The notes: generated from the sequence alone by a model not told the origin. DNA of 64,000 nt from Hallella bergensis DSM 17361 (GCF_000160535.1 NZ_GG704781.1:311723-375722), one strand, 5' to 3'. Shown: positions 53,881-63,541, numbered from the stretch's first letter. Numbers and translations: made by a program.

Positions 53881-54420
53881 ATGGAGCAGAAGTTTTATAC
53901 CTTATTAGTATATAGTGAGAATGTAGCTGGTGTGTTGAATCAGGTTACAGCTGTGTTTACACGTCGCCAGGTGAATATTGAAAGTCTGAATGTGTCGGCA
54001 TCGAGCATAGAGGGTATACACAAATACACCATAACGTGTTGGAGTGTACCCGATGAGATTGTGAAAATCACAAAGCAAATAGAGAAAAAGATAGATGTGA
54101 TCAAGGCTAACTACTACACGGATGACGAGTTGTTTATCCATGAAGTTGCCCTGTATAAAATCTCCACGCTGGCACTTTTAGACAATCCGGAAATATCACG
54201 AACCATACGCAGGCACGATGCGCGTATGATGGAAGTCAACCCGACTTACTCCACTGTGTTGCTTGCTGGTCTGACAGAAGATATCGCCGACTTGTACGAT
54301 CAGCTGAGTGCTTATAACTGTCTGTTGCAATATTCACGCTCGGGTCGTATCGCTGTAACCCGTAGTTTTGAGGAACCAATTACGGAATACCTCAATGGAC
54401 AGGACGAGACAATGATATAA
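53881..54420 (+). CDS. ilvN: Acetolactate synthase, small (regulatory) subunit
   Basis: A 179-residue ACT-domain protein that binds valine and controls IlvB. The ACT domain spans residues 1-80 (YTLLVYSENVAGVLNQVTAVFTRRQVNIESL), followed by a C-terminal domain with TYSTVLLAGLTEDIADLYDQ. It starts 3 bases after ilvB and ends 5 bases before the thioesterase gene, so all are coupled in one mRNA. Confidence 0.94.
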   Translation: MEQKFYTLLVYSENVAGVLNQVTAVFTRRQVNIESLNVSASSIEGIHKYTITCWSVPDEIVKITKQIEKKIDVIKANYYTDDELFIHEVALYKISTLALLDNPEISRTIRRHDARMMEVNPTYSTVLLAGLTEDIADLYDQLSAYNCLLQYSRSGRIAVTRSFEEPITEYLNGQDETMI

Positions 54421-54425
54421 ACGTA

Positions 54426-55211
54426 ATGACGAACGACAAGCAGAAGGACGAAAAGTTACCCAAGGTGGGGCGGTATGATTTTATTGCAGAACCGTTCCAT
54501 TGCGATTTTCAAAATCGAATGTTCATGGGTCATTTGGGAAATGCAATGCTTAATGCGGCCGATTTCCACAGCAACGAACGTGGTTATGGCATGCATTATC
54601 TCAATACCATTCAAAAAACATGGGTGTTGTCCAGACTGGCCGTGGAAATAACGGATATGCCTGAAGCCTATGATGAATTTTCGATTGAAACCTGGGTAGA
54701 TGGAACGATGAGGTCGTTTACAAGTCGAAACTTTGCGGTTGTCGCTCGGGACGGCAAAAAGGTTTACGGATATGGGCGCAGCATTTGGGCGCTGATTGAT
54801 ACTCAAACTCGTCGCCCTGCGGATTTGCAAAGTATACACGATGGATTGATTTTAGAATATATCGAAACGGAAAAAGCGTGTCCTATTCATAATCCCGGAC
54901 GTGTGAAGATAGATAAGGATGCAACGTTTGTGCGTAGCTGTGACACATATTATAATGATATAGATGTGAATGGGCATGTCAATTCTGTCAAATACATAGA
55001 ACATATACTCGATCTTTTCAATTTGGAATGGTATCGATCGAACTTTCTTAAAAGGATGGAAATATCCTATGTGGCAGAAAGTCATCTGGGCGACAGACTC
55101 AATTTTTACAAGCAGAGCAATAATGATGGTGAATATTGCGTGAGCGTAACAAAAGGAGATCAAGAAGAGGTGGAAGTTGTAAGATGTTTGCTTTATTTTT
55201 CAAATAGTTGA
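54426..55211 (+). CDS. Acyl-ACP thioesterase (FatA/FatB-like)
   Basis: A 261-residue cytosolic protein with the double hot-dog fold of acyl-ACP thioesterases. The first hot dog shows YLNTIQKTWVLSRLAVEITD and the EFSIETWVDG stretch; the second contains YNDIDVNGHVNSVKYIEHILD (about 178-198), holding the Asn/His catalytic residues. Such proteins release fatty acids from acyl carrier protein. It sits inside the ilv cluster, as in several Bacteroidota; why is not known. The last codons overlap an inverted repeat at the ilvC promoter. Confidence 0.9.
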   Translation: MTNDKQKDEKLPKVGRYDFIAEPFHCDFQNRMFMGHLGNAMLNAADFHSNERGYGMHYLNTIQKTWVLSRLAVEITDMPEAYDEFSIETWVDGTMRSFTSRNFAVVARDGKKVYGYGRSIWALIDTQTRRPADLQSIHDGLILEYIETEKACPIHNPGRVKIDKDATFVRSCDTYYNDIDVNGHVNSVKYIEHILDLFNLEWYRSNFLKRMEISYVAESHLGDRLNFYKQSNNDGEYCVSVTKGDQEEVEVVRCLLYFSNS

Positions 55212-55222
55212 AATACTATTTG
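55201..55222. repeat. Perfect inverted repeat over the thioesterase stop and ilvC -33 region
   Basis: CAAATAGT (55201-55208) and ACTATTTG (55215-55222), 6 bases apart. The loop contains the TGA stop codon; the right arm supplies the TTTG of the ilvC promoter. Confidence 0.8.
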
Positions 55223-55242
55223 CTTATTTTCTATTATTTTGT

Positions 55243-55250
55243 TACCTTTG
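55243..55250 (+). promoter_or_regulatory. -7 promoter box for ilvC
   Basis: TACCTTTG with TTTG at 55219-55222 and a 20-base spacer, about 76 bases before ilvC. ilvC can therefore be expressed apart from ilvD-ilvN. Confidence 0.65.
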
Positions 55251-55325
55251 TGGGCGAAAATTGAACAAAACAGGATTTCCTTGAATTTTGGAAAAGATAT
55301 TTAACGTTATTAAAACACATAGATT

Positions 55326-56369
55326 ATGGCAGAGATGAATTTTGGTGGTGTTATGGAAACCGTTATCACCAACAAAGAGTTTACTTTGGAAAAAGCACGA
55401 GAGGTGCTGAAAGACGAAACCATAGCAGTTATTGGTTATGGCATTCAGGGACCAGGACAGGCCGGTAACCTACGCGACAATGGATTCAATGTTATTGTAG
55501 GTCAGCGTGAGGGTAAGACTTACCAGAAGGCGGTCGAAGACGGATGGGTGCCAGGCAAAACGCTGTTTCCTATCGAGGAAGCAGTCAAGAAAGGTACCAT
55601 TATTTGCATGCTGTTGTCTGATGCAGGTCAGATTGCCTTGTGGCCCAAGCTCAAGCCATTACTTGTTGCTGGAAAGACCTTGTATTATTCCCATGGATTT
55701 GCCATCAACTGGTCTGACCGCACAGGAGTTGTTCCACCAAAGGATATCGATGTTATTATGGTTGCTCCTAAGGGGTCGGGCACTTCGCTCCGCACTATGT
55801 TCCTCGAAGGACGTGGATTGAACTGCTCGTATGCTGTTTATCAGGATGCATCCGGCAAGGCAGAGGATAAAACCATCGCTTTGGGTATTGGTATCGGTGC
55901 CGGCTATCTGTTTAAAACAACTTTCCAACGCGAGGCTATCTCTGACCTCACTGGCGAGCGTGGCTCACTGATGGGAGCTATTGAAGGATTGCTTGAGGCT
56001 CAGTATGAAACCCTCCGTGAGCATGGATATTCACCATCGGAAGCCTTCAACGAGACCGTTGAGGAGCTGACACAAAGTCTTGGCCCGTTGTTCGGAGAAA
56101 AAGGAATGGACTGGATGTATGCCAATTGTTCCACCACGGCACAGCGTGGTGCTCTGGATTGGCGTCCACGTTTTAAAGCTGCGATCAAGCCAGTGATGGA
56201 GTGGCTTTATCTGAGTGTGCAGAATGGAACCGAAGCACAGATTTCCATAGACAGAAACTCTCAGCCAGACTATCGTGAAAAACTGAATGCTGAGTTGAAA
56301 GAAATGCACGATATGGAAATGTGGCGTGCCGCAGAGACAGTGCGTCAGCTCCGTCCGGAAAACAATTAA
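55326..56369 (+). CDS. ilvC: Ketol-acid reductoisomerase
   Basis: A 347-residue NADP-dependent enzyme, second step of valine/isoleucine synthesis. The Rossmann motif is GYGIQGPGQAGNLRDNG (about 39-55); the following loop VGQREGKTYQKA contacts the cofactor. The C-terminal helical domain has the metal ligands in SDLTGERGSLMGAIEG and the ETVEELTQSLGPL segment. It is class I in length. It has its own promoter and a terminator. Confidence 0.95.
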   Translation: MAEMNFGGVMETVITNKEFTLEKAREVLKDETIAVIGYGIQGPGQAGNLRDNGFNVIVGQREGKTYQKAVEDGWVPGKTLFPIEEAVKKGTIICMLLSDAGQIALWPKLKPLLVAGKTLYYSHGFAINWSDRTGVVPPKDIDVIMVAPKGSGTSLRTMFLEGRGLNCSYAVYQDASGKAEDKTIALGIGIGAGYLFKTTFQREAISDLTGERGSLMGAIEGLLEAQYETLREHGYSPSEAFNETVEELTQSLGPLFGEKGMDWMYANCSTTAQRGALDWRPRFKAAIKPVMEWLYLSVQNGTEAQISIDRNSQPDYREKLNAELKEMHDMEMWRAAETVRQLRPENN

Positions 56370-56392
56370 AGTTTATAATTATATCATGTCAT

Positions 56393-56424
56393 GGCTCTGA
56401 ACTTGTGAAAGTTCAGGGCTTTTC
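56393..56424 (+). terminator. Terminator after ilvC
   Basis: A stem GCTCTGAACTT / AAGTTCAGGGC (one G-U pair) with a 4-base loop followed by TTTTCGTT. Confidence 0.75.
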
Positions 56425-56477
56425 GTTATATGGCTGTCTACAGTCCACGTGTATGATGAACTATGCGCTCCATCTGT

Positions 56478-58376
56478 TTATAGATAGATCAACGAACCAT
56501 CCAAATGTATTATCTCTTCGTTCACCAGATATCTCAAGGCGTTGTCAAGCTGTTTTTTGGGAATGTTGAGCTGGTGTAGCTCGTTGATCATATGTTTTTC
56601 TCCATCTTTAAGAAGAACGATAACGGCTTGGCGAGCGTATTTGTCATCTTCACCGGAAGTTCTGTCCACTCTGCTGGAAACGCACACATCGCATACGTTG
56701 CAATCGTGTGATTTCGTTTCCCCGAAGTATCGAAGAAGTTGGCGGCTTCGACATACATTATTGTTTGAAGCATATTCGATTATGGCTTCGATGCGTTTGG
56801 TAAACTGTTCCTTCCGGTCTTCATACACATTTTTCGCGATAACCATTTCGTCGATGTCCACTCGACTTTGCGTGTAGGTAATATAAGGTGTCTTGCGTTG
56901 GGGGATAAAATGCACGATATGTTTTCTGCTGAGCGTCTTGAGCACTTGATAGGTAGATTCTCTGCCAATTCCGGCTTGCATAGCTATAAGCGCTTCGTCG
57001 ATATATCCGTAATCGGTGAAGAGTCCACCATAATTGCGAAGAATGGCCGTAATAACTGCTTCCTCGTGTGGAGAGAGTTCGTTAAGTCGGTAAAGTTCGC
57101 TTCGCCCCAATAGAAACATGAGTCGTGCGCTGGCATCTGGATCAACCTCATATTCGATGTATCCGGCGTTTTGCAACAGCTTCAGGGCCGAATTCACCAT
57201 AATCGGAAAATATTTATAGGTATGACAGAACTTATCGATTTCGAAAGCAAAGGTATGTTCAAACCCGCTCCCCACACCTATTGTATAGTAGTAGGACAAA
57301 TGTTCATAGACATCCTTAATATAATCTTTCTCGGGAAAATTATCAGCTATACGCTTGATGAGCTTGCGATGATCGCTATTGTTCCATAACAGTACCGCGT
57401 AAGCTTTGTTACCATCACGTCCGGCTCGGCCTGCCTCTTGAAAGTATGCTTCGATGGAGTCCGGGCAATCGATGTGCACCACCAGTCTGACATCGGGTTT
57501 GTCGATGCCCATGCCAAACGCATTGGTAGCAACGATAACACGCTTCTGGTCTTGCTTCCACAGCTTTTGGCGTTCATCCTTGACGGTTGGTTCCAGTCCG
57601 GCATGATAAAATGTGGAGGAAATATTATTTCGTTCGAGCATGCCCGAAATATCCTTGCATCTTCTTCGACTCCGCACATACACGATTGCACTGCCTTGAA
57701 GTCTTGATAATATATGTATGAGTTCGGTCTCTTTGTCTGTGGCTTCTCTCACTACGTATGCCAGGTTTCGTCGCTCGAAACTCATACTGAATACGTTTTT
57801 TGCCTGAAAATTGAGTTGTTTCTGAATGTCATCAACAACTTGCGGAGTGGCTGTAGCAGTGAGAGCCAGCACTGGCGCATCGGGCACAAGCTTTCGAATA
57901 TCAGCAATCCGGAGATAGGATGGACGAAAATCATACCCCCACTGACTGATACAGTGGGCTTCATCCACGGTGATAAAGCTCACCTTCATGTGTTTTAGCT
58001 TGGTTTGAAAAATAGCTGATCCAATGCGTTCGGGCGACACATATAGTAGCTTGGTGTTACCAAGAATACAGTTTTCCAGATTTTTCAGAATCTCAGCTCT
58101 CGACATTCCCGAGTAAACGGCTGTAGCCATGATGCCCTTTTCACGCAGGTGCTGCACTTGGTCTTTCATCAAGGCAATGAGTGGAGTGACCACAATGCAT
58201 ACCCCATCCTGAGCCAATGCCGGAACTTGAAAGGTGATAGACTTGCCTCCGCCCGTGGGCATTAGCCCGAGAGTATCTTTTCCAGAGCCGATACTTTCAA
58301 TGATTTCCCGTTGAATGCTCCGAAACTCTTTATACCCCCAGTATTGTTCAAGAATTTGTAAATAGTGGTCCGTCAC
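56478..58376 (-). CDS. recQ: RecQ-family DNA helicase
   Basis: A 632-residue superfamily 2 helicase. Walker A is PTGGGKS (40-46) and the DEAH box is at 138-141; motif VI is in EAGRAGRDGNKAY. An RQC part with zinc ligands (CRSRQLL, then CNVCDVC, about 540-556) and a winged-helix end follow; a clear HRDC domain is not seen. RecQ acts with RecJ in gap and fork repair. Its start overlaps the RecJ stop codon by 4 bases, so the pair is translationally coupled. Confidence 0.94.
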   Translation of the reverse strand: MTDHYLQILEQYWGYKEFRSIQREIIESIGSGKDTLGLMPTGGGKSITFQVPALAQDGVCIVVTPLIALMKDQVQHLREKGIMATAVYSGMSRAEILKNLENCILGNTKLLYVSPERIGSAIFQTKLKHMKVSFITVDEAHCISQWGYDFRPSYLRIADIRKLVPDAPVLALTATATPQVVDDIQKQLNFQAKNVFSMSFERRNLAYVVREATDKETELIHILSRLQGSAIVYVRSRRRCKDISGMLERNNISSTFYHAGLEPTVKDERQKLWKQDQKRVIVATNAFGMGIDKPDVRLVVHIDCPDSIEAYFQEAGRAGRDGNKAYAVLLWNNSDHRKLIKRIADNFPEKDYIKDVYEHLSYYYTIGVGSGFEHTFAFEIDKFCHTYKYFPIMVNSALKLLQNAGYIEYEVDPDASARLMFLLGRSELYRLNELSPHEEAVITAILRNYGGLFTDYGYIDEALIAMQAGIGRESTYQVLKTLSRKHIVHFIPQRKTPYITYTQSRVDIDEMVIAKNVYEDRKEQFTKRIEAIIEYASNNNVCRSRQLLRYFGETKSHDCNVCDVCVSSRVDRTSGEDDKYARQAVIVLLKDGEKHMINELHQLNIPKKQLDNALRYLVNEEIIHLDGSLIYL

Positions 58377-60127
58377 CGTTGCTTACTGTCTTCGCCGATT
58401 GATGTCTCACTTTCTGCGGGACGTATATCCTCAATTTGAAGTTGCACTTGATTACGCTTGAAGACATTGTTTTCAATTGTATAGGCAATGTCGAACGAGC
58501 GTTTCGACTTGATATATCGAGCCGATGCACTTTGCCCAAAGGCGATACCGTTAACCACAGTGCTCGAATTGGAATCAACCAGTTCAAGCTTAATATGTTC
58601 CTGGAAACGCCCAACAACCTTGCTGGTTCCATAATCATACACGCCTTTGGTGCAGAATACAGGTTTCGTATTGCCTGGTCCAAATGGGGAGAAGCGTTTC
58701 AGGTCATTGTGCAGTCGCTTGGAGATGTCCTTAAAGTCGATTTCAGCATCTATATCCAGATAAGCTTCGGTTTGCTCGGGCTCTATGTGTTCTTCCACAT
58801 AATTATGAAATCTATTGCAAAATTCGTGGATATCCTCCCATTTTAACGTCAGCCCGGCTGCGTATGTATGCCCTCCGAAATTAATCAGGATGTCACGGCA
58901 ATGTTTTATAGCAGAATAAATATCAAAGCCCATGACCGACCGCGCCGATCCTGTGGCAAAATCACCATCGCGGGTGAGCACGACTGTTGGGCGGAAATAC
59001 ATTTCCGTGAGACGTGAAGCCACTATGCCGACAACCCCCTTTTTCCAATGCTCATCATAGAGTACGATACTCGAATGGTGTTCTTGGCTTTCGAGTTTAG
59101 CAACGATTTGATTGGCTTCTTCAGTCATTTGTTTGTCAATATCCTTGCGCTGTTCATTATATTCGTCGATTCGCCGAGCTTCTTCCAAAGCCATGCTGAA
59201 GTCTTTCTCTACAAGCAACTCCACACTTTCCTTGCCGTTCTCCATGCGTCCGGATGCATTAATGCGTGGGCCAATTTTAAAGATGATGTCGCTCATTGAG
59301 ATCTCGCGCCCGCTAAGACCGCATATATCAATAATAGATTTCAGACCAACGCTCGGATTCTGGTTGAGTTGTTTCAGTCCGTGGAAGGCCAGAATGCGGT
59401 TTTCATCCACTACAGGTACCAGGTCTGCCGCAATGCTTACGGCGCAGAAGTCAAGTAAGGGGATGAGTCGTGAGAATGGTATTCCGTTGTTTTTTGCAAA
59501 AGCCTGCATGAACTTAAAGCCCACCCCGCAGCCACTCAGCTGCTTGAAAGGATAGGTGTCGTCAGTCCTTTTGGGATTCAGAATAGCTACCGCGGGCGGA
59601 ATTTCCTCATCGGGGACGTGATGGTCACATATAATAAAATCTATACCAATGCTCTTGGCATAGCCAATTTCTTCGATTGCCTTGATACCACAGTCGAGAA
59701 TAATAATCAGTTTAACATCGTTTTCCTTGGCATAGTCTATTCCTTTCTTGCTCACGCCATATCCCTCGTCATAACGGCTGGGAATATAGTATTCTATATT
59801 GGAATAAAACTGCTGCAGAAATTTATATACCAATGCCACTGCTGTGCATCCATCTACATCATAATCGCCATACACCATGATACGCTCTTTGCGTCCCATT
59901 GCATCGTTCAGACGGTCTACTGCCACGTCCATATCCTTCATGAGGAAAGGGTTTATGAGGTCAGCCAACTGGGGTCTGAAGAATCGCTTGGCAGCACTCT
60001 CTGTGGTTATTCCACGCTTGATGAGCAAGCCTGCCAAAATGGGATTGATGTTAAGCTTTTCGCCTAATTCCTTAGCTTGTTGTATGTTGTTTGATGTAGG
60101 TGGATCGTATTTCCATTTAAAATGCAT
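58373..60127 (-). CDS. recJ: Single-stranded-DNA-specific exonuclease RecJ
   Basis: A 584-residue DHH-family 5'-3' exonuclease. The motifs DYDVDG (88-93), DCGIKA (about 147), CDHHVPD (about 169) and the DHHA1 pattern GGHTYAAGLTL (about 425) are present, then an OB-fold domain (about 470-575). RecJ is coupled to recQ, so the operon encodes an unwinding-degrading pair. A TAACTTTG box lies about 25 bases upstream. Confidence 0.95.
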   Translation of the reverse strand: MHFKWKYDPPTSNNIQQAKELGEKLNINPILAGLLIKRGITTESAAKRFFRPQLADLINPFLMKDMDVAVDRLNDAMGRKERIMVYGDYDVDGCTAVALVYKFLQQFYSNIEYYIPSRYDEGYGVSKKGIDYAKENDVKLIIILDCGIKAIEEIGYAKSIGIDFIICDHHVPDEEIPPAVAILNPKRTDDTYPFKQLSGCGVGFKFMQAFAKNNGIPFSRLIPLLDFCAVSIAADLVPVVDENRILAFHGLKQLNQNPSVGLKSIIDICGLSGREISMSDIIFKIGPRINASGRMENGKESVELLVEKDFSMALEEARRIDEYNEQRKDIDKQMTEEANQIVAKLESQEHHSSIVLYDEHWKKGVVGIVASRLTEMYFRPTVVLTRDGDFATGSARSVMGFDIYSAIKHCRDILINFGGHTYAAGLTLKWEDIHEFCNRFHNYVEEHIEPEQTEAYLDIDAEIDFKDISKRLHNDLKRFSPFGPGNTKPVFCTKGVYDYGTSKVVGRFQEHIKLELVDSNSSTVVNGIAFGQSASARYIKSKRSFDIAYTIENNVFKRNQVQLQIEDIRPAESETSIGEDSKQR

Positions 60128-60534
60128 TTTAAATTATTTTTATTCTGCTCCAAAGTTACTAAATTTCGATGAAAAAGGGTTGTTATAATAGTTAAAAGTT
60201 TGTACTGAAAATTTCTCGTACACATTTTCAGTTGTTCACCGAACGCCCATAAACACCATTTCCGCTTGCGTGTTGGTCAAACCAGAATGGTTGTTGCAGC
60301 TTTTGCTGAATGAAAACTTTGTGGGCTGGGGCTATCGGTGTAAAACAGTGAAAAGCAACGCTGACTCCAAGCAAAATATATAAAAAACCTTGCATATCTC
60401 GAAAAAAAGTGCGAATATTGCATTTAAATTATGTAGGGGGTCGACTTGTATGTTGTTCAGAACGTTATATGATATTTCGGAAAATAAGGACAACAGAGGG
60501 CGACTTTTGACATTGAATCATATCGTGAGTAAAA
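60128..60534. other. Intergenic region between recJ and the ArnT-like gene
   Basis: About 400 bases between divergent genes. Apart from the recJ promoter box nothing was recognised; the promoter of the plus-strand gene is not clear. Confidence 0.4.
60151..60158 (-). promoter_or_regulatory. -7 promoter box for recJ-recQ
   Basis: TAACTTTG on the minus strand, 24 bases from the recJ start. Confidence 0.5.
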
Positions 60535-62106
60535 ATGAAATCGTTGGTTGGGGGGTATAAAGTCAAACAGTCCGGCAATCTGTATTATCTTATGTTTTGT
60601 GTAGCTTTGCTGCCTATATTGCTATTGCGCGATTTCACTCCGGATAACGAGTTGCGTTATCTCAGTATTGCTGATGAAGCCTTACGACATCACACTTTTT
60701 TCACTTTTACCAACCATGGAGCTGTCTATGCTGACAAACCCCCACTTTATTTTTGGTTTGTTATGCTGGGCAAGTGGTTTCTTGGTGCCCATCGGATGTG
60801 GTTCCTATCTTTAGACTCGCTTATCCCGGCACTCGTAATCGTCCGAACCATGGATAAGTGGGTCTCCACCGAGATGGATCAGGAAATCCGGAGCATGGCT
60901 CAGATGATGTTGCTCACTGCAGGTCTCTTTGCTGGACTGGCCGTTACGCTACGTATGGACATGCTGATGTGCATGTTTATTGTACTCGCACTCCGAGCTT
61001 TTTATTGCATGTATACGAGTCCCGACATTAACAAGGCAGTGGCTTGGCAGTTCCCAATTTATATATTCCTTGCTGTATTCAGTAAGGGAATGGTTGGGTT
61101 GTTGGTGCCTCTGTGCTCTACGCTTGTATTTCTGCTTTGGACAGGAAAAATTAGACAGTTTGGAAGATATTGGGGGGCACGTACGTGGTGCGTGCTGATC
61201 GTAGGATTTCTGCTTTGGTTCAGCGCCGTGTATGCAGAGGCCGGCAAGGAATATCTGAACAATTTGCTTTTTCACCAAACCATAGACCGTGCGGTCAACT
61301 CCTTCCATCACAAGGCACCGTTCTATTATTATGGCATCTCCGTATGGTACTCCATCGCACCATGGTCGCTGCTGGTTATCGGCCTGTTGGTCGCTGCAGC
61401 TACTCGAAAGTTGTACGCTACGGATCTCCAACGCTTTTTCTGTTCCGTTTTCATATCAACGTTCGTCATGCTATCGTGCATCAGTTCCAAGTTGCAAGTC
61501 TACCTACTGCCCGCTTTTCCGTTCGCAGTTTATCTTGCAGCATTATATTTGCAACGATTCAAGCGGACGACATGGCTCAACCTGCTTTTTATTATAACTG
61601 CTGCCCTCTTTGTGGTGGTGCTACCTGTTGCCCTCTTTGCCCTTTCACTTGAAAGCACAGTTTACTTGCGACATCCAGCCGTCTATACTGCAGCATTTGC
61701 CATGACCTTGACCGGTTTATGGGCATTATGGAACCGATTCAGGATGAAGAGAACTTTGGCGTCGGGTCTACGTACACTTGCCCTGGGACTTACCTGTACA
61801 CTATTCATAGGCGGATGGGCATTGCCTGCCCTTAATCCATGGATAGGTTACAAGGCATTGTGCCGTGCATCGCTGGATATGGCCAGAGATAAAAGGACAG
61901 ACCGCATCGCCGTGTGGAAAGTGAGACGACCAGACAATATGGATGTATATTTAGGACGGCCGGTTGATGTCATAGAGACACCCGATGTTAAAGAAGTGCG
62001 CTCCCATCATCATACAGTGCTGATGGTGCGTCAGCGCGACCTGAAATATTTTGATATGGAGAAAGCTTCTGTTGTTGGGCCATTCGCTGTCGTCTATCTC
62101 AAATAA
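60535..62106 (+). CDS. ArnT/PMT-type polyprenyl-phosphate glycosyltransferase
   Basis: A 523-residue integral membrane enzyme of the GT-C fold with about ten to twelve helices. The first periplasmic loop holds RDFTPDNELRYLSIADEALR (catalytic Asp region) and HGAVYADKPPLYFWF, as in ArnT and RgtA/B. Such enzymes move a sugar from undecaprenyl phosphate to lipid A or core. The 42-base spacer to the next gene and the following sugar genes suggest a shared pathway. The transferred sugar is not known; hexuronic acid is inferred from the UDP-glucuronate 4-epimerase-like gene downstream. Confidence 0.87.
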   Translation: MKSLVGGYKVKQSGNLYYLMFCVALLPILLLRDFTPDNELRYLSIADEALRHHTFFTFTNHGAVYADKPPLYFWFVMLGKWFLGAHRMWFLSLDSLIPALVIVRTMDKWVSTEMDQEIRSMAQMMLLTAGLFAGLAVTLRMDMLMCMFIVLALRAFYCMYTSPDINKAVAWQFPIYIFLAVFSKGMVGLLVPLCSTLVFLLWTGKIRQFGRYWGARTWCVLIVGFLLWFSAVYAEAGKEYLNNLLFHQTIDRAVNSFHHKAPFYYYGISVWYSIAPWSLLVIGLLVAAATRKLYATDLQRFFCSVFISTFVMLSCISSKLQVYLLPAFPFAVYLAALYLQRFKRTTWLNLLFIITAALFVVVLPVALFALSLESTVYLRHPAVYTAAFAMTLTGLWALWNRFRMKRTLASGLRTLALGLTCTLFIGGWALPALNPWIGYKALCRASLDMARDKRTDRIAVWKVRRPDNMDVYLGRPVDVIETPDVKEVRSHHHTVLMVRQRDLKYFDMEKASVVGPFAVVYLK

Positions 62107-62123
62107 TAAGGTGGCAATTCTAT

Positions 62124-62131
62124 TATCTTTG
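62124..62131 (+). promoter_or_regulatory. -7 promoter box for the GT2-LAB_N-epimerase genes
   Basis: TATCTTTG, 18 bases before the ATG at 62149, inside the spacer after the ArnT-like gene. Confidence 0.55.
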
Positions 62132-62148
62132 CGTGTAAATTACAAAAA

Positions 62149-62910
62149 ATGAGCAATATTAATAAAACTTCCAATTACAAGTTGACCATCATTGTTCCGG
62201 TGTTCAATGAAGAAGACAATATCCCCGCATTGGAATCAAGGCTGACAACTTTCCTGCCAAACTCGATATGCGATGCATGTGTAATGTTTGTGGATGACGG
62301 ATCTACAGACGAAAGCCTCCGTCGAATCAAGTCAGTATGTTCTGCCCATCCGGATTTCTTTTATCTTGCCCTGTCGCGTAACGGAGGACTGAGCACGGCC
62401 CTGAAGGCTGGTATAGATGCAACCGACTCGCCCTATGTCGGATATATGGATGCCGACTTGCAAACCACGCCAGAAGATTTCAATGCACTCCTTCCTTATG
62501 TCAGTGATTACGAAATTGTGACTGGAATAAGAGCAAATCGCAAAGATACCACGTTCAAGAAAATTCAGTCGCGCATCGCCAACGGCTTTCGTAATATGAT
62601 GACCCATGACGGCGTACAAGACACTGGCTGTCCACTTAAGGTGATGCACACAGATGTTGCCAAACGCATTCCCTTCTTTACGGGTATGCACCGCTTTCTG
62701 CCTGCTCTCGTACTTTTACAGAACGGGCGGGTGAAACAAATCCCTGTTCGTCACTTTCCGCGTGTTAAGGGTGAGTCTAAATATCACTTGCGCAACCGTC
62801 TGGTGTCTCCGCTTATCGATTGTTTTGCCTACCGTTGGATGAGAAAGCGATACATTAATTACAGTTTATCAGAATGCAATCACTTGGACACCAACCATCG
62901 CCATGAGTAG
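62149..62910 (+). CDS. Family 2 glycosyltransferase, DPM1-type
   Basis: A 253-residue enzyme. LTIIVPVFNEEDNIPAL (about 12-28), FVDDGSTDES (about 49) and YMDADLQTTPEDF (about 99-111; DxD motif) are the GT2 nucleotide and metal sites; the C-terminal FPRVKGESKYHLRNRL is the acceptor-loop pattern of polyprenyl-phosphate glycosyltransferases. It lacks the two C-terminal membrane helices of ArnC, so it is DPM1-like and peripheral. It should make a polyprenyl-phosphate-linked sugar. The next gene overlaps it by 8 bases. Confidence 0.92.
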   Translation: MSNINKTSNYKLTIIVPVFNEEDNIPALESRLTTFLPNSICDACVMFVDDGSTDESLRRIKSVCSAHPDFFYLALSRNGGLSTALKAGIDATDSPYVGYMDADLQTTPEDFNALLPYVSDYEIVTGIRANRKDTTFKKIQSRIANGFRNMMTHDGVQDTGCPLKVMHTDVAKRIPFFTGMHRFLPALVLLQNGRVKQIPVRHFPRVKGESKYHLRNRLVSPLIDCFAYRWMRKRYINYSLSECNHLDTNHRHE

Positions 62911-63541
62911 CAGCATCGCCACGTTGGCTATCGGATTTTTGGCTCAGGGCTTTTTCTCAGCACGCATCCTGGTACAGTGGATTCTCTCCGAAAAGGCACG
63001 CCGTGTGCTCTCGCCCACGATTTTTTGGGTGCTCAGCCTCATGGGATCCTATCTGCTATGCATATACGGCTGGCTGAGGAATGACTTTGCGATTATCTTT
63101 GGTCAATTCATTGCTTATTACATATACCTTTGGAATCTGAAAATGAAGGGAGTCTGGCACCAGCTTCCTGTGATTCTGCGCTTAGTACTGCTGTGCACGC
63201 CCTTGGTGGCTGTAGCGTTTGTAAGCGAGCACTCTGCCGACTTCCTGGCTCGCTTTCTGCACAATGATGAGGTGAAGCCTTGGTTGTTGATATTCGGTTC
63301 CGTGGGGCAGGTGCTGTTCACGCTTCGCTTTGTTTATCAGTGGCTTTATTCGCGAAGAGAACACGAGTCGCGTCTTCCGGCTGGATTTTGGATTATCAGC
63401 CTTTTGGGATCATTGTTCATACTGACCTATGGTATCATCCGAAGAGATCCGGTGCTTATTGTTGGACAGGGTTTTGGCGTCATAGCTTACTCCAGAAACC
63501 TCTCTCTGATCATGAACGAAAACAAACAACACAACTTATGA
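62903..63541 (+). CDS. LAB_N-domain membrane protein with internal duplication
   Basis: A 212-residue integral membrane protein. Two copies of the LAB_N (lipid A biosynthesis N-terminal) motif occur, residues about 10-82 and 130-204. Both read G..xQxxFxxR...QW..S......LP.xFW..SL.GS....YG..R.D....GQ......Y..NL, joined by a middle helix. That gives a 3+1+3-like, SWEET/PQ-loop-like layout. It overlaps the GT2 gene and is followed by an epimerase with a 4-base overlap. LAB_N proteins are linked to lipid A and polyprenyl sugar pathways; a transport role is inference. Confidence 0.87.
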   Translation: MSSSIATLAIGFLAQGFFSARILVQWILSEKARRVLSPTIFWVLSLMGSYLLCIYGWLRNDFAIIFGQFIAYYIYLWNLKMKGVWHQLPVILRLVLLCTPLVAVAFVSEHSADFLARFLHNDEVKPWLLIFGSVGQVLFTLRFVYQWLYSRREHESRLPAGFWIISLLGSLFILTYGIIRRDPVLIVGQGFGVIAYSRNLSLIMNENKQHNL

